This document shows positions 26,490 through 36,200 of a stretch of DNA of 64,000 nt, in pieces. The notes below the pieces were generated by a model. It made no database searches. It worked only from the letters and a program-made list of their open reading frames with translations, and was not told the DNA's origin. A program made the translations under genes and the position numbers. The stretch is taken from contig NZ_JAANAT010000001.1 of assembly GCF_011089895.1 (NCBI RefSeq), forward strand, positions 1,798,001 to 1,862,000, given 5' to 3'. The stretch is from Mucilaginibacter inviolabilis (GTDB lineage Bacteria; Bacteroidota; Bacteroidia; Sphingobacteriales; Sphingobacteriaceae). Within the stretch, counting starts at the first letter, position 1, and every line of letters begins with the position of its first letter.

Positions 26490-27524
26490 ATGGCACAAGC
26501 AAAAACATTAGGGCAATTTATCATTGAAAAACAAGCGGATTTTCCGTACGCTAAAGGTGAGCTTTCACGCTTGTTACGTGATATAGGTATTGCGGCAAAA
26601 ATTGTTAACCGCGAGGTAAACAAAGCGGGATTGATGGACATGCAGGGAGAAGCCGGTAGTACCAATGTTCAGGGCGAAAGTCAGCAAAAACTGGATATTT
26701 ATGCCAATGAGCAATTTATAACAGCCCTTAAAAGCGGCGGGGAATGCTGCATTGTAGCATCAGAAGAAAACGAGGAGATTGTGATGCTGGATACCGATGT
26801 ATCCCTGGATGCTAAATATATTGTAGCTATTGACCCACTGGATGGTTCCTCCAATATCGATGTGAATGTATCGGTAGGTACTATTTTTTCTATATATCGC
26901 CGCCAAAGCACTTCGGGCCGGGCTACACTGGCCGATGTATTACAAAAAGGCGTAAACCAGGTTGCCGCAGGTTATGTGATCTACGGTACATCAACCATGC
27001 TGGTTTATACCACTGGCAAAGGCGTTAATGGCTTTACGCTGGATCCGTCCATAGGCGAATTCTGCCTGTCGCATCCGGATATGAAAATACCCAAAACAGG
27101 CATTATCTATTCTATCAACGAAGGTTACTATGTACATTTCCCGCAAGGAGTAAAATCGTACATCAAATATTGCCAGGTTGAAGATGAAACCACCCATCGC
27201 CCTTACAGCTCGCGCTATGTTGGCTCCATGATAGCCGATCTGCATCGCAGCATGATTAAAGGTGGCATATTCATTTACCCGGTTACGGCAGCCACTCCAG
27301 GCGGTAAATTACGACTGGTTTATGAATGTAACCCTATGTCGTTTGTTATTGAGCAGGCTGGTGGCCGGGCCACTGACGGTAAAAATCGAATTATGGAACT
27401 GGATGTAAATTCCCTTCACCAGCGTACTCCTATTTTTATCGGCTCCGAACAAATGGTTCTCAAAGCCGAAGAATTTATGGCCGAAGCTGTAGAAGAGGAA
27501 ATAAGTATGGGATTAGCGGGGTAA
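26490..27524 (+). CDS. fbp: Fructose-1,6-bisphosphatase class 1
   Basis: Converts fructose 1,6-bisphosphate to fructose 6-phosphate, the committed gluconeogenic step in the cytosol. The 344-residue protein has the full class 1 signature: substrate/metal motifs [23 protein letters not shown], the [13 protein letters not shown] segment and the C-terminal [20 protein letters not shown]. The length is normal and no key residue is missing. It faces pckA across a shared terminator, so the two gluconeogenic enzymes are neighbours but not co-transcribed. Confidence 0.97.
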   Translation: MAQAKTLGQFIIEKQADFPYAKGELSRLLRDIGIAAKIVNREVNKAGLMDMQGEAGSTNVQGESQQKLDIYANEQFITALKSGGECCIVASEENEEIVMLDTDVSLDAKYIVAIDPLDGSSNIDVNVSVGTIFSIYRRQSTSGRATLADVLQKGVNQVAAGYVIYGTSTMLVYTTGKGVNGFTLDPSIGEFCLSHPDMKIPKTGIIYSINEGYYVHFPQGVKSYIKYCQVEDETTHRPYSSRYVGSMIADLHRSMIKGGIFIYPVTAATPGGKLRLVYECNPMSFVIEQAGGRATDGKNRIMELDVNSLHQRTPIFIGSEQMVLKAEEFMAEAVEEEISMGLAG

Positions 27525-27535
27525 AAAGCGGAATT

Positions 27536-27612
27536 GTCATTCTGAGCGGAGCGAAGAATCTACTCTACGATAGTCAATTCGGCAATAGATCCTTCACTCC
27601 GCTCAGGATGAC
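27536..27612. repeat. Dispersed palindromic repeat, family A variant
   Basis: GTCATTCTGAGCGGAGCGAA at the left pairs with the complement of ACTCCGCTCAGGATGAC at the right, directly after the fbp stop codon. It is a variant of the ATGTCATTGCGAGG family. Confidence 0.75.
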
Positions 27613-27641
27613 AAATTGAGTTAAAGAGAAAAGCCAAACCA

Positions 27642-27668
27642 AAAACCCCGGCAATTTGCCGGGGTTTT
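27642..27668. terminator. Bidirectional terminator between fbp and pckA
   Basis: Stem AAAACCCCGGCA / TGCCGGGGTTTT with a very short loop and A/T tracts on both sides. It sits between the convergent fbp and pckA stop codons and should end transcription of both. Confidence 0.92.
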
Positions 27669-27701
27669 CTCATTTGAAAAACGAAACACAATTATTATCG
27701 A

Positions 27702-29300
27702 TTATCCAGCCGTTACAACGGTTGGCCCAACGGAGCAAAGCATTCCGTCAGAAAATCCTTTGTATTGACTGCAGTTTTTGCGGAAAAGACCGGCCAGGTG
27801 ATTAGCCGTTTCTTCGTAATTATAAGAGTCGGTCCAGGTATTTGCCGGGTTCAGTAACTCTGAAGGAACGCCAGGGCAGCTTTCAGGTATCATCAGATCA
27901 AAAATGGGTAGTTTTTGATAAGATACATCATTCAACTTTCCTCTAAGTGCGGCCTTGATCATGGCACGGGTATAACTTAGCTTAATACGTTCGCCTGTAC
28001 CGTATGAGCCTCCTGTCCAGCCGGTATTCACCAGCCATACATTTAGCGGATACTTGTCCAGCTTTTCGCCCAGCATTTCGGCGTATTTAGTAGGATGCAA
28101 TGGCAAAAAGGCCCTGCCGAAACAGGCAGAAAAGGTAGCTTCTGGTTCGTTAATACCATATTCAGTCCCGGCTATTTTTGCGGTATAGCCCGAAAGAAAA
28201 TAATACATAGCCTGCGCTTTATTTAGCCTGGATATAGGTGGCAGCACCCCAAAAGCATCGGCCGTGAGGAAAAATATATTCTTCGGAATATCACCAATTG
28301 CCGGTTCTATCGCGTTGCTGATGAAACTCATGGGGTACGAAAGGCGGATATTTTCGGTCTTAGACAGATTATCAAAGTCAACCGTTTTTGACCAGGGCTT
28401 AAAACAAATGTTTTCCAAAAGTGCCCCGGGCTGCATAGCCTGGTATATCTGCGGTTCCTTTTCGGCTGTAAGTCCGGCTATCTTGGCATAACATCCCCCT
28501 TCAAAATTAAACACAGAATTTTCACCCCAGCCATGCTCATCATCACCAATCAGTTGTCGGTCCGGATCGGCAGAAAGCGTGGTTTTACCGGTGCCCGATA
28601 AGCCAAAAAAGATGGCCGTATCGCCATCTGCACCTTTATTGGCCGCACAATGCATAGGCAGGATCCCCTGGCGTGGTAAAAGAAAATTCAGTACGGTAAA
28701 TACCGCTTTTTTGATCTCCCCGGTGTAACCTGTCCCTCCTATCAGGATAATCTTACGGGTAAAGTTGATGATCGAAAAATTATGCTGACGGGTACCATCC
28801 ACAGCAGGGTCAGCTTTAAACCCAGGAGCCGATACAATAGTCCACTCCGGATCGATAACTCCTTCGGGTCGCAGAAACAGGTTATAAGCAAACAGGTTCT
28901 GACTGGCTGTTTCGGTAATCACACGCAAGGTAAGGCGACTGCTTTTTTCGGCACATACCATGGCATCGCGTGTAAAAATAGACTTGCCATATAGGTAAGC
29001 CATCACCTTAGTGTACAGACTATCAAACACTTCCGCATCTACAGGAATATTAATATCACTCCACCAAACGGTGTCTTTTGTCACATTGTCCAGCACAATA
29101 AACCGGTCTTTTGGTGAGCGGCCGGTAAACTCACCAGTGTCGATAGTTAATACATCATGATCAGTTAAATAGCCCTCCTTGCGTTCCAAAGCGGCTTTTA
29201 TTAAAATCTCCGGAGGTAATTGATAATGAATCTCCTGGGCTTTATTCAGCTCCGGAAATTCCGTTTGTAAGCTTGTACTTTTATTAGTGATTTGTCCCAT
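27702..29300 (-). CDS. pckA: Phosphoenolpyruvate carboxykinase (ATP)
   Basis: Decarboxylates and phosphorylates oxaloacetate to PEP using ATP. 532 residues, normal for the ATP-dependent class. Diagnostic segments: RSPKDRFIV, the PEPCK-specific MHCAANKG, the P-loop FFGLSGTGKTTLSADP (kinase-1a), LIGDDEHGW (kinase-2) and the GERIKLSYTRAMI region near the C-terminus. A candidate promoter lies 30 bp upstream of the start. Confidence 0.97.
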   Translation of the reverse strand: MGQITNKSTSLQTEFPELNKAQEIHYQLPPEILIKAALERKEGYLTDHDVLTIDTGEFTGRSPKDRFIVLDNVTKDTVWWSDINIPVDAEVFDSLYTKVMAYLYGKSIFTRDAMVCAEKSSRLTLRVITETASQNLFAYNLFLRPEGVIDPEWTIVSAPGFKADPAVDGTRQHNFSIINFTRKIILIGGTGYTGEIKKAVFTVLNFLLPRQGILPMHCAANKGADGDTAIFFGLSGTGKTTLSADPDRQLIGDDEHGWGENSVFNFEGGCYAKIAGLTAEKEPQIYQAMQPGALLENICFKPWSKTVDFDNLSKTENIRLSYPMSFISNAIEPAIGDIPKNIFFLTADAFGVLPPISRLNKAQAMYYFLSGYTAKIAGTEYGINEPEATFSACFGRAFLPLHPTKYAEMLGEKLDKYPLNVWLVNTGWTGGSYGTGERIKLSYTRAMIKAALRGKLNDVSYQKLPIFDLMIPESCPGVPSELLNPANTWTDSYNYEETANHLAGLFRKNCSQYKGFSDGMLCSVGPTVVTAG

Positions 29301-29669
29301 ATCACATTAATTTTGTTATTGGTTTGGGGCAAAACTAAGACTACAAAAACGCAATTCAAAATATATAACAACTGATAATCAATAAGTTGTATTCAATACA
29401 CTAAGCCAGTTAACCCTACTAATCAGAGGGTTACCGTGCAATTTCGCAAGGAATTGCTTTGGAAATATTTATAGCTGTAATATTGACGGAAATAAGCTAA
29501 AAACGGTTATTTTGAGGCATTTTCATATATTTTTCCTATCCATCTTTGTCACCTCAAACGATAATGAGAGATTTTTCGCCCAGGATAAGTTCAGCGCAAA
29601 AGATCTCTCCTCGTACCTCGTTCGAGATGACATTTCTTATTTTTCACATAAAGAGGATTCACACTTTGC
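29301..29669. other. Intergenic region upstream of pckA
   Basis: 369 bp without a gene. It holds the pckA promoter at its left end, an AT-rich middle, and at about 29589-29632 a degenerate dispersed repeat (GATCTCTCCTCGTACC then GTTCGAGATGAC) of the GTCATCTCGA class. It separates pckA from the convergent-reading end of the S15 hydrolase gene. Confidence 0.6.
29330..29337 (-). promoter_or_regulatory. Candidate -7 element (TAGTTTTG) of pckA
   Basis: On the minus strand TAGTTTTG matches TAnnTTTG and lies 29 nt before the ATG. No perfect -33 TTTG at ideal distance is seen. Confidence 0.45.
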
Positions 29670-31922
29670 TTACTGCTTAACCGGCACGCTGATAAAACTA
29701 TTATTGTACCATTTGATACGCAGCGGAACGTTCCCGTCGCTTACAGTTTCAGTACTAACATCCTTCCCTGTCCCGTAGTTCACCTCAGCGAATGAATTTT
29801 TATTGATATCCAGCACTACCAGCAAACGACTACCTTTGCTTAACTGACGGCTCACCATACGGCTACGGTAAAACGGGATAGTTTCTATTTTACCCGGGTG
29901 CAGCAGTTTCCGCACACTCATATCTGCGGCATAACTGGCACGCCCTAAAAAGTACGACAGGTCAAAAAGATCGCCATTAGGCATCACCTCATATAGCGAA
30001 ACCCCAATATCCATATCTTTTTTGTTGATCATGGCTTTTAAACTGCCACTAAACATACCGTTTACCTCCACCGGCTTATTAAAAGGCTTACTCATGAAAA
30101 ACAAACCGGTAGTATGATCGAGCTCCTTTTTGATGATAGGATAAGGATAATAGTTATTATTATTAGAAGTCTGATGATCGGCCAGATTTACTTCCTGGTT
30201 CAGTGCCACAAGTGTATTGGGCTTTTTATCAGAAAGAACATAATGATCGCCTTCTTTTTTATCCGTGAGGTACAAATTAAGCGTGGTATTCGCCATTTTA
30301 GGTATAGAAGCTGCATGCTCCCATTTGTTGGCACCCATTACCTCAAAGTTCACCTTATCCTGCAAAATAGCCGGCTTTTTGTCATCTTTTAAAACATGAT
30401 CCAGCCATTGAAAAGTAATATCCCGCGTATTGATAAGCGCTACAGAATCAACAGCATAGTCGCGCAAAACAGGATATCCGCCCCGTTGTGATCCAAAATG
30501 ATCATAAGGACCTATGATAAGGTAATGCTCAGCTTTTGGATTATACTTTAGATGCTCCTGCAGGTAATGCAGAGCCGATATCTGCCCATCATCATAATAC
30601 CCGGTAACTGTAAGTACAGGAATCTTGATATTAGCGTAATCCTCTTGATATGGTATCTGCCCCTGCCAGTATTTGTCGAAGCCAGGATGCTTCAAGGAGC
30701 GTTGCAGCCAGGGATTAGACGTTCCGTCGATGCTGTCGAGTTTATTATAGGCAACACCAGTGGTATACCACCTATCGTTTGTACTTCGCCAACGCTGGGG
30801 ATTATAATACACCTCGTTGTCCAGGTATTTATTATTGGTAACATAAAGAAACCAGCCATAATTAGCATTGATAAATACATTGTTTTCCATCGGCAAGCCC
30901 AAACCTGGTATAGCTGCCACATAAGGCACAATGGTTTTAAGCGCTGGGTGATGGTATTTGGCTGCGGCCCATTGGGTAAAGCCATTATAACTGCCCCCAT
31001 ACATACCAATTTTGCCGTTACACCAGTTTTGTTTACTGATCCAGTCAATAACCTCATTAGCATCCTTGCCATCGTGCTCATAAGGAACAATCTGATCAGG
31101 ACTTAAACCTTTGCCCCGGGTATAAGCCATCACTCCTGTATAACCATGAATAGCCGGCTCCAATATAGATGACCAGTCTGCACTATCGGCATAAATGGTG
31201 TATTGCAAAACCACCGGCTGTGGTGTTGTAACGCCTTTTAAACGAACCACGATAGCAGCAATGGAGGCGCCATCCTTTGTTTTAATGAGTTGATTACGGA
31301 TAATATATCGCTTGTTAAATTCCTCGCTTAATAAAATTTTTGATATCGCCTCAACCTGCTGATAAAAGTTAAGCCGGTAGTATCTTTTGCAAAGCTCCAA
31401 AGCATCTTTGATATCCAGGCTATCGTTGTTTTCGGCCTTCGTCAGTGCTTCTGCAAAATCCTTTTTCACTTGACTTATTCCACTCCGGGTAATAAACGCG
31501 AGCGAAAAACGCACGGCATCCTTATTATTCAACTCAGAAAACATATTGCGGAACAATGGTTTATAAGCTTCACTAAACGAAAGATTGGATGATGACTGTT
31601 TGAGCCTAGCCTGCACCAACAGCTCATGTTGTTTATATAATAGCTGATCGTTGGTTTTTGATATTCCACGCAAGTTGGTAATGCTTACCAGGGCATCTGT
31701 ATACCTGCCAGCTAATATCTGCAGTTGGAACACATCATTCAAATAGTCTTTTTGATCGCCGGCTTGCTGATACTTCGCCAGCACTTCATTAGCCAGTACC
31801 GGCATTTGCCGGGCAATACTTATGCTATCTGTTTCGCTTAGTTTTTGAAAATGAATACGTTGCGCGTGACAACAAAAACTTATCAAAAGGCATAGCAATG
31901 CCATACAGTGTTTTCTGTTCAT
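29670..31922 (-). CDS. Secreted CocE/NonD-type alpha/beta hydrolase (peptidase S15 family)
   Basis: 750 residues with a signal peptide (..LLISFCCHAQ). Residues 25-205 form a helical N-terminal region not usual in CocE/X-Pro peptidase relatives. The S15-type alpha/beta hydrolase core follows, with nucleophile Ser in GMYGGSYNGFTQW, an acid Asp in TGYYDDGQISAL and His in IGPYDHFG. A C-terminal jelly-roll domain (about 560-745; MFSGSLKAMINKKDMDIGVS) completes the family layout. Relatives hydrolyse acyl esters, beta-lactam-like amides or X-Pro peptides; the substrate is unknown. It lies just upstream of the LytTR regulator with a 60-bp gap. Confidence 0.88.
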   Translation of the reverse strand: MNRKHCMALLCLLISFCCHAQRIHFQKLSETDSISIARQMPVLANEVLAKYQQAGDQKDYLNDVFQLQILAGRYTDALVSITNLRGISKTNDQLLYKQHELLVQARLKQSSSNLSFSEAYKPLFRNMFSELNNKDAVRFSLAFITRSGISQVKKDFAEALTKAENNDSLDIKDALELCKRYYRLNFYQQVEAISKILLSEEFNKRYIIRNQLIKTKDGASIAAIVVRLKGVTTPQPVVLQYTIYADSADWSSILEPAIHGYTGVMAYTRGKGLSPDQIVPYEHDGKDANEVIDWISKQNWCNGKIGMYGGSYNGFTQWAAAKYHHPALKTIVPYVAAIPGLGLPMENNVFINANYGWFLYVTNNKYLDNEVYYNPQRWRSTNDRWYTTGVAYNKLDSIDGTSNPWLQRSLKHPGFDKYWQGQIPYQEDYANIKIPVLTVTGYYDDGQISALHYLQEHLKYNPKAEHYLIIGPYDHFGSQRGGYPVLRDYAVDSVALINTRDITFQWLDHVLKDDKKPAILQDKVNFEVMGANKWEHAASIPKMANTTLNLYLTDKKEGDHYVLSDKKPNTLVALNQEVNLADHQTSNNNNYYPYPIIKKELDHTTGLFFMSKPFNKPVEVNGMFSGSLKAMINKKDMDIGVSLYEVMPNGDLFDLSYFLGRASYAADMSVRKLLHPGKIETIPFYRSRMVSRQLSKGSRLLVVLDINKNSFAEVNYGTGKDVSTETVSDGNVPLRIKWYNNSFISVPVKQ

Positions 31923-31946
31923 GATTTTTAATGTTTTATGATTATT

Positions 31947-31975
31947 TACTCCTTCTCCTTTGGAGAAGGACTGGG
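31947..31975. terminator. Short hairpin between S15 hydrolase and LytTR genes
   Basis: CCTTCTCC / GGAGAAGG with a 3-nt loop, a widespread intergenic repeat unit in this phylum. It is placed where it could end leftward transcription of the LytS/LytTR pair. The T-tract is weak. Confidence 0.4.
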
Positions 31976-31982
31976 ATAAGAT

Positions 31983-32681
31983 TTATATACGACCCATACT
32001 TTTCAGCTTTACGGATTGCCGGTCGGAAGCCTCGAGCACCTCTCCCGTTTTCAGACTGATCTGCAGGCGACCATTTGGCACGATTTGGACACTTTGGATA
32101 AATTTCAGGTTGATGATCTGCGAGCGATTGATCCTGAAAAAAACAGAAACATCCAGCTTTTCCTCCAATTGATTTAATGAGCTTTTCAGAAATACATTTT
32201 TATCCTCAAAGTATAACCGCGCGTAGTTATCCATAGATTCTATCAGATGCACCTTGCTCCATTTAATAAAATGATATTGCTGCCTGTCCTTCACAAATAT
32301 TTGCGGGTCAGAGATTTGCTGTGCCAGTTTTTGCCGTACCTTTTCCATAGCCAGGGAAAAGCGTTCTTCACGGATGGGCTTCATCAGATAGTCCAGCGCG
32401 TTTACCTCAAAAGCCTTTACGGCGTACTCATCAAAAGCAGTGGTAAATATCACTTCGGGCACCTCGCTCAAGGATTCCAGCAGGTCGAACCCCGAACGTT
32501 CGGGCATCTGCACATCCAAAAAAATCAAATCGGGATGTTTTTCCGTTATTTGAACAATAGCCTCGTCGGCGTTTTTAGCCTCTCCTATAATCTCCATATC
32601 AGGATACGGCATCAACAAGCGTTTAACCTCCTGCCTGGCCATGCGTTCATCATCAATTATCAATACACGCAGCTTTTTCAT
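31983..32681 (-). CDS. LytTR-family response regulator
   Basis: 232 residues: an N-terminal receiver (VLIIDDERMA; phosphoacceptor Asp in LIFLDVQMPERSG; Lys in YLMKPIREERF) and a C-terminal LytTR DNA-binding domain (about 135-230; HFIKWSKVHLIESMDNYARL, FFRINRSQIINLKFI). Its start overlaps the stop of the sensor kinase gene by 4 bp, so the two form a translationally coupled two-component pair. The target genes are unknown; the adjacent S15 hydrolase is a candidate by position. Confidence 0.93.
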   Translation of the reverse strand: MKKLRVLIIDDERMARQEVKRLLMPYPDMEIIGEAKNADEAIVQITEKHPDLIFLDVQMPERSGFDLLESLSEVPEVIFTTAFDEYAVKAFEVNALDYLMKPIREERFSLAMEKVRQKLAQQISDPQIFVKDRQQYHFIKWSKVHLIESMDNYARLYFEDKNVFLKSSLNQLEEKLDVSVFFRINRSQIINLKFIQSVQIVPNGRLQISLKTGEVLEASDRQSVKLKSMGRI

Positions 32682-33739
32682 GAGTTTGGGATCATTACGG
32701 TTGCTAAAACAATACCCGGCATCCGTCCGGTGATAGTAAAGGTTGCCTTACCCTTATACTGTAACTCCAGGCGTTCCTGTAAGTTTTTGAGCCCTACGCC
32801 TCCTCCTGACTGATCCATATCCAAATATCCCGGATTTTGAACGCAGATATGGGTATGCTCCGGAAATTGTTCGATTTGAATACTAACAAGTCCTCCATCC
32901 TTTTGCTTCGCGATACCATGTTTGATGGCATTCTCAACGAGAGTTTGAACGCTGAGTCTCAGGATAGACATTTTTAACAATTCATCATCAACCTTTATGA
33001 TAAACTGCAGGCGTTCTTCAAAGCGTAATTTTTCCAGTTCCAGGTAATCTTTTACCAGTTCAACTTCTTTAGTGACAGATGTCAGCATGATATCACCGCT
33101 ATATAAACTGGTGCGCAGGATATCTGAAAGCAGATCGATACCTCTGCGTGCCGAGTCTGGGTTTTCAATAACGAGGGCTTTGATATTATTAAGCGAATTG
33201 AACAAAAAATGCGGATTAAGTTGTGCCGACAGATTATTCAGTTGCGCCTCGCGGGTAATGATGGCCAGGCGGGCATTCTCTTTGGTTATGTTAATCTCTC
33301 TTCGTGCATATTGGTACAAATGATAAGCCAGCAACCAGATGGACATTAACCGCACACCAGCTATAAAAATATGCTCTATGTTTAATTGAACAAATTCTGA
33401 AAAAGGTTGCTGAAAGGCCGAAACAAACCAAAATTTCAAAAAATACACCTTTAAGATAGTAAATATGGTATAAGCCACACCCAATACCAAAGCGGCGGGC
33501 ACCATTCTTTGCAGCAACCGGTTAATGCCCAGCATTTGCCATTGATGACGTAATGCAAAATTGCGGTACAGGTGGGTGATCAGGATATAAAGACCTACAT
33601 CTGTTACAAACTGCAACAGCCCCAGCACCGGATTAAAAGGCCCACCAGTAAAACCAATAAAAGTCCAGTAAAGCGAAGCCACCGACCAACCGATGAGTTG
33701 GCATTTCCAATAAAGAGATAGAGGTAATGGCTTTTTCAA
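32678..33739 (-). CDS. LytS/YehU-type sensor histidine kinase
   Basis: 353 residues. Four or more hydrophobic segments occupy about 10-155. They are followed by the His_kinase domain with the phosphoacceptor His in LSAQLNPHFLFNSLNNIKAL and a HATPase with LSVQTLVENAIKHGI (N box) and GGGVGLKNLQERL (G box). It has no separate periplasmic domain, so it senses through the membrane segments. It is paired with the overlapping LytTR regulator downstream. Confidence 0.92.
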   Translation of the reverse strand: MKKPLPLSLYWKCQLIGWSVASLYWTFIGFTGGPFNPVLGLLQFVTDVGLYILITHLYRNFALRHQWQMLGINRLLQRMVPAALVLGVAYTIFTILKVYFLKFWFVSAFQQPFSEFVQLNIEHIFIAGVRLMSIWLLAYHLYQYARREINITKENARLAIITREAQLNNLSAQLNPHFLFNSLNNIKALVIENPDSARRGIDLLSDILRTSLYSGDIMLTSVTKEVELVKDYLELEKLRFEERLQFIIKVDDELLKMSILRLSVQTLVENAIKHGIAKQKDGGLVSIQIEQFPEHTHICVQNPGYLDMDQSGGGVGLKNLQERLELQYKGKATFTITGRMPGIVLATVMIPNS

Positions 33740-33873
33740 TTTGTACTTTGCTTATTTTTTATATACCAAAGCAACAAAATCTATCTGCAACAAAAAAATA
33801 AAGTACAGGAACGGGGTATTTTGGGGATAAACGGGGGAACTTTGAATGATATAGTGATAACTAAATGCCATCG

Positions 33874-33922
33874 AAACCCAAAGGGTACAAACGCATGTAA
33901 TACATCCGTACCCTTTGGGTTT
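33874..33922. terminator. Long perfect hairpin ending the polysaccharide operon
   Basis: A 15-bp perfect stem, AAACCCAAAGGGTAC paired with GTACCCTTTGGGTTT, around a 19-nt loop with further short pairing (GCATGT/ACAT). It lies 48 bp after the stop of the last glycosidase gene and before the LytS gene start, where the leftward operon should terminate. Confidence 0.75.
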
Positions 33923-33969
33923 TCCTACTACCGGTATTCGGAACTATTTATAATTTGCACCTCCGCGTT

Positions 33970-35043
33970 CTATTTTCCTCTTCCTGTCAGGTTTTTGATC
34001 AGTTCGGCTTCTTCGGATTTGTAAGGGGTGCCGTCTTTGCGGAAAATATCGTGAAACCATAATTTGGGTTCGCTGCCATCAGGTATAGGGGTATCCCAGG
34101 CGTAAATAGTATTGGTTTTGCCCGATACAAAACCCCAATTAATAGCACCAACATTTTCTTTCTTTAACATAGGCAATACCGTACTGAACAAACTATTGCG
34201 CGGACGTGCCATATATTCGGTACAGATCAACGGGCGACCAATCATTTTCAGGAACTGAACAGTTTTTAAATGATCAGCCTCGGGTGAGTAATCGTGATAA
34301 GTGATCACATCTGAATTGGCTATCTGGTACTGGTTGAGGGTTTCCAAATTCCAGCTCCATACACCTGCACTAACCGGTTGACTTGGATTGATTTCCCTTG
34401 CCCATTTAAAAACCGATTTTAATAGCGGTAAAGACTTATCACCTTTTCCTGAGTTGCCGGGTTCATTATACAAATCCCATAGCAATATGCGTTTATCAGC
34501 AGCAAAACGTCTTAATACATCTTTTACATATTTTTCGAGCGCCGGAAAATTGGCAGCTTCTTCTGAAGCGGGTTGTCCTGGATCCTGCATCCAGCCAGAG
34601 TTATGAACCCCTGGTTTGGGCTCTGGTTGTTTCCCGGTTTTGGGTTCCTTGTTCCAGCAATCATCAAAAAACACAAACATGGTTTGGATGCCGTGCTTAC
34701 TGGAAATAGCCAGGTATTGATCAACCCGTTTCTTAAAACCTTCGGGATCTTGCTGCCAGGCCAGGTGGTGTAAAAACACACGCATCACATTCATGCCTAT
34801 GCCTTGCGCGTAACCCAGCTCTTTGTCGATGGTATTGGGGTCGAAGGTATCGGCCTGCCACATTTCCAGTTGATTAATGGCCGTACTGGGTATAAAATCA
34901 CTACCTACTAACCATTGGTGTTTAGCGTACCATGTTTTTGCCTTTTGTGCCGGCCATACCTGTGCCGGGGCTTTTTGCTGTGCCGAAGCCGCCATATGGA
35001 ACAGGGCGAATACTATGGCCAATAATTTTAATTTCTTTTGCAT
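33970..35043 (-). CDS. Secreted clan GH-A glycoside hydrolase (GH5-like)
   Basis: 357 residues with a signal peptide ending AASAQ. The TIM-barrel glycosidase shows the acid/base Glu in LLWDLYNEPGN (about residue 190) and a nucleophile Glu in LICTEYMARP (about residue 285), with MRVFLHHLAW early in the barrel. The layout is that of clan GH-A. GH5 or a near family is my best guess, and cellulase or xylanase labels for relatives should not be trusted. It is the last gene of the polysaccharide operon, 6 bp after its neighbour. In this context the substrate may be a backbone or side chain of an arabinose-rich glycan. Confidence 0.8.
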   Translation of the reverse strand: MQKKLKLLAIVFALFHMAASAQQKAPAQVWPAQKAKTWYAKHQWLVGSDFIPSTAINQLEMWQADTFDPNTIDKELGYAQGIGMNVMRVFLHHLAWQQDPEGFKKRVDQYLAISSKHGIQTMFVFFDDCWNKEPKTGKQPEPKPGVHNSGWMQDPGQPASEEAANFPALEKYVKDVLRRFAADKRILLWDLYNEPGNSGKGDKSLPLLKSVFKWAREINPSQPVSAGVWSWNLETLNQYQIANSDVITYHDYSPEADHLKTVQFLKMIGRPLICTEYMARPRNSLFSTVLPMLKKENVGAINWGFVSGKTNTIYAWDTPIPDGSEPKLWFHDIFRKDGTPYKSEEAELIKNLTGRGK

Positions 35044-35049
35044 GTGTTA

Positions 35050-36195
35050 TTATTTAATAAATTCTTTTTTATTGATTAAATGTCCTTTGATCATCCAAAT
35101 GGCTGTATAGCTATTATAAGCATCGGTTGAAGTGAGGGCAATAACGGTTCCATCCTTCAATATGCACAGCGAGTTCCATAATCCATGTTTATTTAGCGGG
35201 ATGTTAAATGGTGTAGCTGTATTTACAAAATCCTCACCTTTATTATTGCCCACGGCTACCTGCATACAGGCCAGCTCCCAGTTGCCGTTCCTGCCAAAAG
35301 TGCTTTGATAAGATAAAATTGTTTGCCCGCCCGGTAGTTGGCGCAGATATGGCGCACCGGCGTAAACAGTATCAGGTAGTTTAGGTGTTAGGGCATAAGT
35401 GCGTTCAGGATCATTGGCACCTACCGTTCTTTGCCAGTTTTGACTAAAGCTATTGCGAATAATGGATGGCTTAAACTGGCGACCGGCATTGTCTTCGATA
35501 GAAAACAATATCTCTTTTGTCCCTTTCAGTATAATAGGCACAGGCATACCATCCCGATGACCCGGCGTAAAAGAAACTATCTTGGGTGTTGTAGTCCAGG
35601 TTAAGCCATTATCATGCGACCGGAAGATGGATATATTTTGCTCGTTGGAGTGCGTATAAACCCCTTCGTTGGAGAAATATAATTGAATTTCGCCATTGGG
35701 CAGCTGTATTTGCGATGGTTCCCAGCAACCATCTTCAAACCGATAGCCCGCTTCGTATACCAGCCGTTCATCGCGCCAGGTTTTACCTTGGTCATAACTT
35801 TTTTTAGTGCGGATAGCAAAATGTTTGTTGGTATCCCAGCTACCATTTATTTTGTGCGGCCGCGGATTATAGGATACCAACAACGAATGATCTTTCAATT
35901 CCAGGATATCGGGCACAGCCATATTCACCCCAGAGATAGCTTTAGCTATAACCACCGGTTGCAGCCAGGTTTTACCCAAATCATGACTTTGTGTACACTC
36001 CACGCCACCATTACTTTCATACACACATAACAGACTGCCATTGTACAGCTGTATCATACGGGCGTAGTTGGCATCTTTGCTGCCTGACAATGGCGCAACC
36101 TGTTTTAATGACGCCTGATCCCATATAATAGCTGCCTGCCCCATCGACATCAACGGGATAAATAGCAAGAACAGCCAGGCGAGTGTTTGTTTCAT
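35050..36195 (-). CDS. Sialidase-superfamily exo-hydrolase, GH93-like (possible exo-arabinanase)
   Basis: I start at ATG 36195 (MKQTLAWLFL..SMGQ), which leaves 5 bp after the upstream stop and gives a clean signal peptide; longer starts overlap that gene. The 381-residue protein is a six-bladed propeller with BNR/Asp-box-like motifs SHDLGKTW, SYDQGKTW and SHDNGLTW, and a DGCWEPSQIQLPNGE segment. GH33 sialidases and GH93 exo-1,5-alpha-L-arabinanases share this fold. The arabinose-directed enzymes next to it favour GH93, but the assignment needs profile comparison. Confidence 0.75.
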   Translation of the reverse strand: MKQTLAWLFLLFIPLMSMGQAAIIWDQASLKQVAPLSGSKDANYARMIQLYNGSLLCVYESNGGVECTQSHDLGKTWLQPVVIAKAISGVNMAVPDILELKDHSLLVSYNPRPHKINGSWDTNKHFAIRTKKSYDQGKTWRDERLVYEAGYRFEDGCWEPSQIQLPNGEIQLYFSNEGVYTHSNEQNISIFRSHDNGLTWTTTPKIVSFTPGHRDGMPVPIILKGTKEILFSIEDNAGRQFKPSIIRNSFSQNWQRTVGANDPERTYALTPKLPDTVYAGAPYLRQLPGGQTILSYQSTFGRNGNWELACMQVAVGNNKGEDFVNTATPFNIPLNKHGLWNSLCILKDGTVIALTSTDAYNSYTAIWMIKGHLINKKEFIK

Positions 36196-36200
36196 GGTCA

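Noticed and set aside
35050..36195. Calling the GH93-like gene a sialidase
   Set aside because: Asp boxes support only the propeller fold; no sialic-acid genes are nearby and the locus is arabinose-oriented.
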